Source of the DNA: Colwellia sp.
GTDB lineage: Bacteria; Pseudomonadota; Gammaproteobacteria; Enterobacterales; Alteromonadaceae
Direction: 5' to 3'
Length of the DNA stretch: 64,000 bases
NCBI RefSeq assembly: GCF_013214175.1
Contig: NZ_JABSPA010000001.1
Location: 670,619-734,618 of the forward strand
In this document: in pieces, positions 56,359 through 64,000 of the stretch
How positions within the stretch are numbered: the first letter of the stretch is position 1
Layout of the letters: each line of letters begins with the position of its first letter
Made by a program: the position numbers and the translations under genes
Notes under the pieces: model-generated
Told to the model about the DNA's origin: nothing
Database searches by the model: none
What the model saw: only the letters and a program-made list of their open reading frames with translations

Positions 56359-57795
56359 TTAACCTTTGTTAAGCTTGATACGCTCGTGAGGGATGAAATT
56401 AGCAGTGTTTACTTTTATCGTAATACTGGTGTCTATTTGCTTAATTAAGGCTTTAGCATCATTAACAGAAAAGCTAAGCGACTGTTTTGTCGCCGCTTCA
56501 GACGTAGCATTGTTAAAAGCCAATTGATTGAGCTTGTCGGCTAAAGGAGAGAGGGGAGCAGCGGCTTGTTTATTCGATAGTTCTATATCTGCTAGTTCTC
56601 TATTTGAAATGTTTTTGTTTGATAAACCTGTACTTGATAAAGATGTATATTGGTAGATATATTGGCTGGCGGTTAGGTAATCTTTATTAGTAACGCTGGT
56701 TAAAAACCTCTTGCGCAATACTCTTTGCTCTCGTTTAGTGAGTTTGTTATAAAAAGTAGAGAGTTGCTGACGTTTTATAAAGACTAAATAGGTAAGTGTG
56801 AGTAATAACATTACTATGGCGATATTTACAATTGTTGCAAAATTGAAGCTGAATGTTAAAAATGGACTAGAATTATCAAGCTGACTTAAACCACCACCAG
56901 AAACCGTCCAGGCGGAAGCTGGAATTATTAATTCTTCTAGTCTATTGCTTTGGCTATTCCACCAGTAAATAATTTGCTCATTGATGACATAACTACCCGG
57001 TTGTTCGAAAATATAAGTAAAAGACTCTATGCGAGTGCCGATTAATTCACCTCGGTTTGATTTATCAAATATTTTTACCGGCTTGTGATAAATACTTAAG
57101 CCAGCTATGCCAGTTGAATATTTCGCATTGCTATTAACCGATTTTTTATTTGTCAGTTGTTTAATTGGCGTTATCATCATAGCTGGAGTATCAGTGGCAG
57201 TAATCGTTATGGTTTGCGTGATAGCATCACCAACCGCATAGTCTTTTTCTTCATCGAACTGTCCGTCAATACTTAGGATGACCTGAGGAGAGACGATAAA
57301 ACTGTCAATACCAATGAGTGCCTCAGGTAATTCGATAGTAAAGCTACTTGTCTCAGTATTGAGCGTTCCGCTTACTATGCCATTATCTTCGGTGTTAACG
57401 GATACCGCCACTAAGATTGGCGGAACTTGATAGCTTCCCGGTGCAGTAGGGTACAAGGTTATCTCATGAGTTTGCATTGCCCAGGTTTGGCCTTCGATGC
57501 GTTTGCTACCATTGATTGTGGTGATATTATTAGCCTGCATCACAGTGTTGGCTAAAGTAAAATGTTGAACCTGACTACCAGTAGCAAACCATCTATCTGT
57601 TGATATTTCGATAGCGAGGATCAGTGCTTGGCCGACGATCTGCGGTTCTTTTTGATGAACCTGTAGATTAATTGTTAACTTGCCATTGTTGACTAAATCT
57701 TCAAGGCTTTGTGCCGCCGAGGCATTAGTTATTATCAAGAGCTGACAAATAAAGCTAACAGCTAAAAATAGCGGTATAAGTTTTTTACTCATCAT
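56359..57795 (-). CDS. batD: BatD-like protein, bat operon 2
   Basis: 478 residues. Signal peptide 1-27 (LIPLFLAVSFICQLLIITNA), BatD domain starting LTINLQVHQKEPQIVGQALI, and a membrane segment at about 325-345 (IVNIAIVMLLLTLTYLVF) before a cytoplasmic tail. It overlaps the TPR gene upstream by 11 bases and is last in operon 2. Compared with the BatD of operon 1 it lacks about 125 residues, and overall similarity appears low, so the two copies diverged long ago or came from different sources. Confidence 0.8.
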   Translation of the reverse strand: MMSKKLIPLFLAVSFICQLLIITNASAAQSLEDLVNNGKLTINLQVHQKEPQIVGQALILAIEISTDRWFATGSQVQHFTLANTVMQANNITTINGSKRIEGQTWAMQTHEITLYPTAPGSYQVPPILVAVSVNTEDNGIVSGTLNTETSSFTIELPEALIGIDSFIVSPQVILSIDGQFDEEKDYAVGDAITQTITITATDTPAMMITPIKQLTNKKSVNSNAKYSTGIAGLSIYHKPVKIFDKSNRGELIGTRIESFTYIFEQPGSYVINEQIIYWWNSQSNRLEELIIPASAWTVSGGGLSQLDNSSPFLTFSFNFATIVNIAIVMLLLTLTYLVFIKRQQLSTFYNKLTKREQRVLRKRFLTSVTNKDYLTASQYIYQYTSLSSTGLSNKNISNRELADIELSNKQAAAPLSPLADKLNQLAFNNATSEAATKQSLSFSVNDAKALIKQIDTSITIKVNTANFIPHERIKLNKG

Positions 57796-58582
57796 TAGCG
57801 CCTTTATTTATTGCATGCTCTGCATTCTCATCACTATTGTTTTTTTTACTATTACTTCTTTTACTATTAATGGCTTGTTGCATATAAAATTTTTGTGATA
57901 AAAAGTTAGCCGGATTCTTTTGTACTTGCCTTAACCACATTTCATTTAAGCTGGGGTCAAGCAGTAGTTGCTCTGCCGTTAATTGCTCAATTTCTTGCTC
58001 TTTCGGTGCTTCTTCTCGTTCAGCGCCATCGCCAGTTTGTGGCTCATCACCTAGCTCTTTAATCGACTCACCTTCTTCAGCTTTTTGACTGGCAGATAAA
58101 CGATTCACTTCATCGATTATCGCCTGAACGATTTGGATGTTTTTTTGAGCTGCAAGGTTTTGTGGCTCTGTCGTTAATATCTTTTGGTATAAGTTACGGG
58201 CATTTATATATTCACGGCCATGGGCTAGGGCATTAGCTTGAGCTATTTGACTATCAACATCATTAAATTGTCCGTACAAGGTTGCCGAATTTTTATATTG
58301 CTCAGCGCCGTAGCTACTATAAGCTTGCCACTGCGTACTTTTAAAGGTATTGCTGGCTTGTTGGTAATGGCCCAAGTTAAACAGTATTTGCCCTTGTTGA
58401 TCGCGAGTCAGCCATAAGTCGACAAACTGTTGTGGTTTAACATAAGCAAATAAGCAGCCAGTCACTATTAACCCGATTAAGAAACGCATTTTATAACGCT
58501 TGATAATGATTTTGTTGGCGTTACTTAGTTTAGTAAAGTTTAGCCAAGGCATTGCTATCAATTTTACCATTGCAGTGTCCAA
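57785..58582 (-). CDS. BatC-like TPR protein, bat operon 2
   Basis: 265 residues. A membrane segment at about 32-48 (MRFLIGLIVTGCLFAYV) is followed by TPR-like units: DQQGQILFNLGHYQQASNTF, TLYGQFNDVDSQIAQANALA and YINARNLYQKILTTEPQN. A Glu-rich linker (EGESIKELGDEPQTGDGA) leads to the end segment LLLDPSLNEMWLRQVQKNPA, similar to the end of the fused BatBC of operon 1. It overlaps batB by 19 bases, which suggests the two were once one gene or are drifting toward fusion. An alternative start lies four codons in. Confidence 0.78.
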   Translation of the reverse strand: MDTAMVKLIAMPWLNFTKLSNANKIIIKRYKMRFLIGLIVTGCLFAYVKPQQFVDLWLTRDQQGQILFNLGHYQQASNTFKSTQWQAYSSYGAEQYKNSATLYGQFNDVDSQIAQANALAHGREYINARNLYQKILTTEPQNLAAQKNIQIVQAIIDEVNRLSASQKAEEGESIKELGDEPQTGDGAEREEAPKEQEIEQLTAEQLLLDPSLNEMWLRQVQKNPANFLSQKFYMQQAINSKRSNSKKNNSDENAEHAINKGANDE

Positions 58583-59577
58583 CCTTTTCTAAACCAGAAT
58601 AAGAAAATAGCGGCGACCACAAATACAAAAGGATAGCCTGAGTCATGCCAAGGTCTAGAGTTATCATCAACAATGACCAGGTTGTGTTTTATGTAGTTAT
58701 TAACCCGGTTAACATCACTATTGTCATGAGTCATCAATATCAGCCGGGCATTACTGTGGTGAGTTAATGCTTTTAATTGCTCAAGTTGTAATGGAATGAT
58801 GTCAGTAGTTATTTCTTCAAATTCATTTTCACCAGCAGCTGCCCCTTTACCTTCTAAGTGAGACGACTTACCTATACCCCAGACAATCAGCTGGGCGGAT
58901 TTCGTGGAAAAATAGCTTTCAAAGGCCGTGACAGTATTACTGGTTGCACCATCACCAACCAATAGCACAGTGCCAGGCACGCTAGTTGTGGACAGTAAAT
59001 TATCGATTAAAGGAATAATGGTTTCGGGTAATTTACCGGAAACAGGCATAATATTCTCGCTTAAAGCATCCAAAAAGTGGCGAATCATTTCTCTGTCATT
59101 GGTAATAGGCATCACCACATGAGCGCTACCGGCAAAAGCGATCAATGCCGTTTTGCTGTCACCTCTAAGCTCTAATAGTTCGATAATCTTTTGTTTTGCA
59201 CGTAATAACCGCGATGGTTGAACATCACCTTGTTCCATGGTTTTGGAGACATCAAGGGCAATGATAAGTGGTGCATCATTTTCACTAAAAGGAGAGTCTT
59301 GTTGTTGCCAGGTCGGTCCCATTAACACGATACAAAGTGGCAGAGCTAAAATCAGTGACATTTTTTGCGGAGACAGCCAGTTGTTATTATTACCGCTCAC
59401 CGTTAGATGCGAGAGCACTTGTGCAGACATTAACGAGCGCCATTGCGCTAAACTATCATCGCGTAATGAAAATGCGCTAATAATGTAAACAATAACAAGG
59501 AATGTCAGCAACCAATAAGGGCGTAAGAAATGAAAATGTTGCATGCTAGTAAAAAATAGCGAAATATTATCAATCAT
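58564..59577 (-). CDS. batB: BatB-like membrane VWA protein, bat operon 2
   Basis: 337 residues. Membrane segments at about 20-36 and 72-86 precede a VWA domain, and a last segment lies near 318-333 (YPFVFVVAAIFLFWF). The MIDAS signature reads DVSKT (109-113), with Thr in place of the usual last Ser of DxSxS; the acidic element is LLVGDG near residue 212. The conserved 'D.QPSRLLRAK' after the MIDAS matches BatB. It overlaps batA by 8 bases and the TPR gene by 19. It aligns with the N-terminal half of the fused BatBC in operon 1 (FHFLRPYWLLTF versus FHFIRPWWLFAF). Confidence 0.87.
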   Translation of the reverse strand: MIDNISLFFTSMQHFHFLRPYWLLTFLVIVYIISAFSLRDDSLAQWRSLMSAQVLSHLTVSGNNNNWLSPQKMSLILALPLCIVLMGPTWQQQDSPFSENDAPLIIALDVSKTMEQGDVQPSRLLRAKQKIIELLELRGDSKTALIAFAGSAHVVMPITNDREMIRHFLDALSENIMPVSGKLPETIIPLIDNLLSTTSVPGTVLLVGDGATSNTVTAFESYFSTKSAQLIVWGIGKSSHLEGKGAAAGENEFEEITTDIIPLQLEQLKALTHHSNARLILMTHDNSDVNRVNNYIKHNLVIVDDNSRPWHDSGYPFVFVVAAIFLFWFRKGWTLQW

Positions 59578-60589
59578 GGTTTAACGCTCGTTGTTGTTTA
59601 GCTAACTGTAAACGGATACGGATATTTACCATAAATAAGGCCAATAAATAAATACTGACAAATAAGGCGATAGGGTAATGATGAATACTGACTCTTGGCC
59701 TAAAAGATAATGAGTCAAACTGTTGTGGCTCAAGTTTATCTATTTCGGCGTAAACGGTTAATAACTCCTCACTATTAAGTGCTTGAAAGCTTTTGCCATG
59801 AGTAAGCTCTGCCATTTCTGTTAACACCTCAAGATCCACTTTTTCTTCACCTATCGCACTTGGATCGCCAATAGCTATGGTGTATATCTTAATATCATGT
59901 GCTGCAGCGACTTTAGCTGCTTCTACTGGCGGTACTTTTGACGCGGTATCGTTGCCATCAGTTAACACAATCAACACCCGGTTTTGGGTATCTGACTGTT
60001 CAAAAACACTGATAGCTAAACCAATAGCATCGCCGAAGGCAGTACTTTGTCCCGCCATGCCAATATCACTTACGTTCAGTAGTTCTTGCCATGTAGCTAT
60101 GTCATCAGTGAAAGGTGCTTGTAAATATGGTGCATCACCAAAAAGGATCAGCCCTAATCTGTCATGCTCTCGGCCTTTTACAAAGGTATTGAGTACATGT
60201 TTAACGGCAACTAAGCGATTAACCTTCACTGTCTCGTTTTTAGTCTCGGGTAGAGTAAAATCTTCAACTGCCATAGAGCCAGATAAATCTACTGCGATCA
60301 TTAAATCTCGGGCGGATTTTTCTTGGTTAATTGGTGCGCCAATCATTTCAGGTTTAGCTATGGCAGCAACAATACAAAGCCAAGAAAAGGCGACAAGGAG
60401 ACGTTGCAGATTATTTCGGCTTAGCAGCACAGCGCCGCTTTGTGGTTTTTCACCGGTAACATCAACAAGACGAGCAAAGTAGGGCACTTTAATCGAAGAT
60501 TTACGCTCTTTGTAAGCCGGAGAAAAAAGTGTCACCAGTATTGGCAAAAAGATTAAAACAAATGCCCAAGGGTAGACAAACTCAATCAT
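59570..60589 (-). CDS. batA: BatA-like membrane VWA protein, bat operon 2
   Basis: 339 residues. N-terminal membrane segment (FVYPWAFVLIFLPILVTLF), second at about 63-78, third near 305-325. VWA domain with complete MIDAS DLSGS (101-105), LIVLTDGND and TIAIGDPSA, and the ending LLTVYAEIDKLEP. It overlaps DUF4381 upstream by 4 bases (ATGA). It is the paralogue of the operon 1 batA product, with the same domain order and a clearly different sequence outside the motifs. Confidence 0.92.
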   Translation of the reverse strand: MIEFVYPWAFVLIFLPILVTLFSPAYKERKSSIKVPYFARLVDVTGEKPQSGAVLLSRNNLQRLLVAFSWLCIVAAIAKPEMIGAPINQEKSARDLMIAVDLSGSMAVEDFTLPETKNETVKVNRLVAVKHVLNTFVKGREHDRLGLILFGDAPYLQAPFTDDIATWQELLNVSDIGMAGQSTAFGDAIGLAISVFEQSDTQNRVLIVLTDGNDTASKVPPVEAAKVAAAHDIKIYTIAIGDPSAIGEEKVDLEVLTEMAELTHGKSFQALNSEELLTVYAEIDKLEPQQFDSLSFRPRVSIHHYPIALFVSIYLLALFMVNIRIRLQLAKQQRALNHD

Positions 60590-61152
60590 GCTTTCTCTCC
60601 CAATGGCCCTAGCTCAGCTGTAATAGTTAGCTGATGATATGTGATCCATAATTTAATTTGTTGGCACAACTGCATTAGCCCTTTATTAAAGTGGACATCG
60701 TTAATGTCTATTGCAGGCATATATGCCAGTTGAGCTAATAACTTTTCACAAGAAAAGCGGCTGCTTGACTGCTGAGGTTGTTTTTCACTGAAATGACTTC
60801 TACTACAATGTGTATCAAGCCATGCGGCCCATGAAGGACCGGTTAACTGGGTGATTTCTTGTCGGCCATTCATGGCCAGCAATGCCGTTTTTCGAAGTAA
60901 AGCAGGTAGCTGCCTAATATCTTCTTCGTTTGTAAGAGAACACTGAGCTAGCCATGCTAGGGCTTCACGACGGTAAGCATTCGCTTGATAGTTCTGCCAA
61001 GCTTGATAGCACTTTTTGAGCATAAACATTATCAATACGATAAGAATTAGTTGCCATGCCATGGTTTGTGGCCAAAAACTGATGGTGTCAGGGGCTTTTG
61101 TCTCGACAATGGCTTCGAGTAAATAATTACCCCAAGGTTTTTCAAAGCTCAT
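60586..61152 (-). CDS. DUF4381 membrane protein, bat operon 2
   Basis: 188 residues, the same length as its counterpart in operon 1. A short external N-terminus (APDTISFWPQTMAWQ) leads to one membrane segment at about 29-44 (WQLILIVLIMFMLKKC), then a cytoplasmic helical domain. It starts within the ATGA overlap with the DUF58 gene. Position and topology identify it; sequence similarity to the other copy is low. Confidence 0.78.
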   Translation of the reverse strand: MSFEKPWGNYLLEAIVETKAPDTISFWPQTMAWQLILIVLIMFMLKKCYQAWQNYQANAYRREALAWLAQCSLTNEEDIRQLPALLRKTALLAMNGRQEITQLTGPSWAAWLDTHCSRSHFSEKQPQQSSSRFSCEKLLAQLAYMPAIDINDVHFNKGLMQLCQQIKLWITYHQLTITAELGPLGEKA

Positions 61153-62165
61153 TTGCTTGCTCCGGACTTAACTGCTGACTTTGCTGTTGATTTAACCGCG
61201 GCATTACCACCAAGGGCTTTGCGCAATTGCTGTTCAACGGGAGCAATGGTGTCGATTTCAATTAAGGGAATACGATACTTCTTGGCTGCTTTGACATAGC
61301 TGTCTAACTGACGAGTTATTTCATCTTGATAGTTTTTTTGAATCTTTTTATTATCAGACGAAAATTGAATTTGTTGCAGACCATCACTGACGATCATTTG
61401 TGACATTTTAGGTAAAGTCTGCTCCAACGGATCAGCAATGTGACAAGCGATCACTTCGTTATGTTGCCTTAATTTCTTAATATAGTCGGTGCTTTTATCA
61501 TTAAAACCGTGACCATCACCAATTAAAATGATTAAACCGTTATGGCTGGATACTTTATTTAATGTTGCCAACATTTTGTTAAATGACTCACTATCATTAG
61601 CGTTTTCCTGAACGCTATTCTCGATGGATAGCTCGTGGTTCTTCTTTAATACTTCATTTAGCAAATTAACAACATGCTGCCTTCCGCGCTTAGCAGGAAT
61701 TACTTTTGTTTGTCTATCATTATAAATAACCGCGCCAATGCGATCGCCACTATCACTGATTTGCCACGCAATAAGCGCAGCCAATTCTGCAGCAATAACT
61801 GATTTCATTTTATTTGAGCTGCCAAAGAACATGGTCATGCGTTGATCAATGGCCAAGAAGACATTACGTTCACGTTCTTCGGTAAATACCTTAATATGCG
61901 GTTTACCGGTTCTTTGGGTAACCTTCCAATCCATAGCACGAATATCATCACCGGGACGATAATGGCGAAGCTCTTCAAAATTTAAGCCGCGGCCACGCAG
62001 TTTAGATACATTTTTACCACTTAAGGCGCTATTTGCCGGCTGATTCGGCGTAAATGAAAACCCTTTGGCTAAATACTTTAATCGACGTAATTCATTCAAA
62101 TCGACATAAATTGAAGAGTCTTTTTTATTATCTCGAGCACTTTTTTTCGGCGTGTTGGCAGTCAT
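61149..62165 (-). CDS. DUF58 domain protein, bat operon 2
   Basis: 338 residues. DUF58 signature: LRGRGLNFEELRHYRPGDDI, then RAMDWKVTQRTGKPHIKVF and TEERERNVFLAIDQRMTMFF. It lacks the Gln/Glu insertion of the operon 1 paralogue. A good ribosome site (aagagg) precedes the ATG, 9 bases after moxR ends. The Lys-rich tail (KSTAKSAVKSGASK) is low complexity. Confidence 0.91.
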   Translation of the reverse strand: MTANTPKKSARDNKKDSSIYVDLNELRRLKYLAKGFSFTPNQPANSALSGKNVSKLRGRGLNFEELRHYRPGDDIRAMDWKVTQRTGKPHIKVFTEERERNVFLAIDQRMTMFFGSSNKMKSVIAAELAALIAWQISDSGDRIGAVIYNDRQTKVIPAKRGRQHVVNLLNEVLKKNHELSIENSVQENANDSESFNKMLATLNKVSSHNGLIILIGDGHGFNDKSTDYIKKLRQHNEVIACHIADPLEQTLPKMSQMIVSDGLQQIQFSSDNKKIQKNYQDEITRQLDSYVKAAKKYRIPLIEIDTIAPVEQQLRKALGGNAAVKSTAKSAVKSGASK

Positions 62166-62174
62166 GGCAACCTC

Positions 62175-63161
62175 TTAGGCAACAGCGACTTGTTTTAGTA
62201 TTTCATCAATTACTGCATCTGCGGTTATGCCATCGGCTAAGGCGTCATAACTCAGTACTAGGCGATGGCGTAATACCGCATGAGCGACTGAGCGTACATC
62301 TTCAGGGTCAACATAATCTTTGCCTTTTAGCCAAGCTTGTGCGCGAGCACATTTATCAATGGCGATACTCGCTCTAGGACTTGAACCTACGGTTAACCAC
62401 TGCTGCAGCGGTGAGTCAGGGTAACGTTCTGGTTTTCTGGTTGTCATCACAATGGCAACAATATAATCAATAATGGCTTCGCTACAGTGGATATTATGGA
62501 TTTCATCACGGGCGGTGAAAATATGCTCGGGGCTGATGTTTTCCACCGGTGGCACGCTTTTTTCTTCGCTGCGTACTAACTTAATAATTTGTGCTTCTGC
62601 GGCATCATCAGGGTAATCAAGGTTGATTTTCATGATAAATCGGTCCATTTGCGCTTCAGGTAATGGATAAGTACCTTCTTGCTCAATAGGGTTTTGTGTG
62701 GCGAGTACCATAAATAGCTCGGGTAACTTATAGGTTTTACCCGCAACAGTAACTTGTCTTTCTTCCATTGCCTCTAACAGCGCCGCTTGTACTTTTGCCG
62801 GCGAGCGATTAATTTCATCGGCCAGTAACAGGTTATTAAAGATCGGCCCTTTCTGGAAAGTGAGCATCGGCTTGCCATTTACTTCTTGGTAAATTTCGGT
62901 GCCAGTGACATCAGAAGGCAATAGATCAGGGGTGAATTGCACACGCCCAAGATCAACGCTAAGAGAGCGCGCTAGGGTTTTAATTGAACGCGTTTTTGCC
63001 GTGCCAGGTAAACCTTCTAATAAAATATTGCCATTGGTTAGTAAAGCAATAAGCAAGGAATCAACAACATGGGACTGACCAATTACCGATTGTTCAATTT
63101 GTTTTTTTAATAACTGTAACTGTGCTAGTGCGTTCGATTTTTCTTGGGTAGTTTCTGTCAT
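62175..63161 (-). CDS. MoxR family AAA+ ATPase, bat operon 2
   Basis: 328 residues from the ATG at 63161, which has caggaa 7 bases upstream; an ATG at 63191 would add ten residues without a comparable site. Walker A is GLPGTAKT (about 50-57), Walker B LLLADEINRSP, then VLATQNPIEQEGTYPLPEAQ and GSSPRASIAIDKCARAQAW. Paralogue of the operon 1 MoxR, without its extra charged linker. It follows the formylglycine-enzyme-like gene by about 70 bases on the same strand. Confidence 0.94.
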   Translation of the reverse strand: MTETTQEKSNALAQLQLLKKQIEQSVIGQSHVVDSLLIALLTNGNILLEGLPGTAKTRSIKTLARSLSVDLGRVQFTPDLLPSDVTGTEIYQEVNGKPMLTFQKGPIFNNLLLADEINRSPAKVQAALLEAMEERQVTVAGKTYKLPELFMVLATQNPIEQEGTYPLPEAQMDRFIMKINLDYPDDAAEAQIIKLVRSEEKSVPPVENISPEHIFTARDEIHNIHCSEAIIDYIVAIVMTTRKPERYPDSPLQQWLTVGSSPRASIAIDKCARAQAWLKGKDYVDPEDVRSVAHAVLRHRLVLSYDALADGITADAVIDEILKQVAVA

Positions 63162-63229
63162 CAGAATTTCCTGTTTATTAATATTGCTCATTGACTCAGC
63201 AGAGCCGTTTACTCACTAATCTTTGTCCA

Positions 63230-64000
63230 TTACTTGGTATGTTCATTGTCTATGTTCATCACTAATCTAAAACCAATATCAGCCATACGAACATTATTGG
63301 TGGCGCCATCACGCATGAAGACTAAGTTCTCGTCTGCTGAAAATTCATAACCACCACCACGAATTACTTTTAGGGCTTTACGTCGTAGGTTGTCTTTATC
63401 ACCCAAAAAAGGATTATGGTTTTTTGTTAAGCGATAAGTATTTCTACTCATATCATCAAGGCAAAATTCCCATAAGTTTCCCGTCATATCAAATAGTCCT
63501 AATTCATTAGGTTTCTTTAGTCCTACTGGCTGGCTTTTATTGTTGGCGTTTTTTGCAAACCAAGCTACGTCATTGATGTCATTTGAACCACTGTATTTGT
63601 AGCCTTTAGATTTGTTACCACCTTTAGCTGCATAAGCCCATTGAGCTTCGGTAGGCAGGTTGAATTTTTTTCCTGTGGCAGTATTTAAACGTTCAACAAA
63701 TAACATCATATTAAACCAACTGATGTTATTGACAGGGCACTTATCACAAGAGAAAAAACTATTGTTCCAGCCCATGATTTCTTCAAAAATGTCTTGGGTT
63801 AATTCATATTTACCGATGTAAAAAGCATCAATCGTCACTTGTTTAACAGGTTGCTCTCGGTTTCTAGCTTTAGGTGAGTCAGAGCCCATAGAAAAACTGC
63901 CAGCTTCGACTAGCACCATGTTTTTCATCAAATTATCAAACATTGGTTTTGGTAACGAAAATACGCGTTGTTTTGTTGCTGTGCTTTCAACTTTAGTTGC
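63230..64000 (-). CDS. Formylglycine-generating enzyme-like (SUMF1) protein, 5' end outside window
   Basis: The reading frame is open to the window edge (upstream of the ATG at 63943 it reads KQRVFSLPKP), so the gene starts outside; the visible part has 237 residues from that ATG. The FGE-sulfatase fold is clear: MVLVEAGSFSMGS at the start, NISWFNMMLFVERLN, FNLPTEAQWAYAAKGG, GLFDMTGNLWEFCLDD and IRGGGYEFSADENLVFMRDG then DIGFRLVMN. Most proteins of this group outside true FGE are not sulfatase activators but carry the same fold, e.g. as ergothioneine-synthesis or surface domains. Its place at the head of the second bat operon suggests a link to that envelope complex. Confidence 0.85.
   Translation of the reverse strand, partial: ATKVESTATKQRVFSLPKPMFDNLMKNMVLVEAGSFSMGSDSPKARNREQPVKQVTIDAFYIGKYELTQDIFEEIMGWNNSFFSCDKCPVNNISWFNMMLFVERLNTATGKKFNLPTEAQWAYAAKGGNKSKGYKYSGSNDINDVAWFAKNANNKSQPVGLKKPNELGLFDMTGNLWEFCLDDMSRNTYRLTKNHNPFLGDKDNLRRKALKVIRGGGYEFSADENLVFMRDGATNNVRMADIGFRLVMNIDNEHTK

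Noticed and set aside
59877-60482. 201-codon plus-strand frame opposite batA of operon 2
   Set aside because: It is a shadow of batA, whose VWA motifs and operon position are certain; the shadow product has no recognisable features.

Overview
The window looks like chromosomal DNA of a marine gammaproteobacterium of the order Alteromonadales, most likely Colwellia or a close relative. The evidence is AT-rich sequence, full-length housekeeping proteins of gammaproteobacterial type, and E. coli-like gene neighbourhoods (fadI-fadJ-sixA-smrB-prmB-aroC, and aroH, ppsR, ppsA and ydiJ close together). The genus is an inference from general familiarity and was not tested by any search. I saw no rRNA, tRNA, CRISPR array, prophage or intact insertion sequence.

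Layout. (1) 1-1223: 3' end of an S9 serine peptidase. (2) 1405-2626: ECF sigma factor with its DUF3379 partner. (3) 2811-10709: minus-strand moxR/bat operon 1, in the order moxR, DUF58, DUF4381, batA, fused batB-batC, batD. (4) 11102-14709: fadIJ for fatty-acid beta-oxidation, with a FadR-like palindrome upstream. (5) 14861-21708: M16 peptidase, sixA, smrB, prmB, aroC. (6) 21855-22166: MITE-like element. (7) 22260-29582: accessory mix of an MFS transporter, a rhodanese, a VOC protein, an unknown gene pair, mntP, a broken acetyltransferase, an intact GNAT, a hydrolase and small hypotheticals. (8) 29826-34823: M28 lipoprotein peptidase, LysR regulator, DUF3302-like/HlyD pair, YbaK deacylase. (9) 34824-41621: gene-poor accessory stretch with an interrupted gene, a large Ca-binding-repeat/lipase lipoprotein with a partner lipoprotein, and an unknown protein. 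(10) 41631-51849: LMW phosphatase, aroH, ppsR, ppsA, ydiJ, porin. (11) 52356-56095: pheS, pheT, ihfA. (12) 56359-64000: moxR/bat operon 2, with batB and batC separate and a formylglycine-enzyme-like gene at the operon head running off the window.

How the parts work together. The most striking feature is two complete moxR-bat operons on the same strand about 46 kb apart. Each encodes an AAA+ ATPase, a DUF58 protein, a membrane DUF4381 protein, two membrane VWA proteins, a TPR protein and BatD, which probably form two parallel envelope complexes. Central metabolism is represented by beta-oxidation (fadIJ), gluconeogenic PEP synthesis (ppsA with its regulator ppsR), both ends of the shikimate pathway (aroH and aroC) and D-2-hydroxyacid oxidation (ydiJ).
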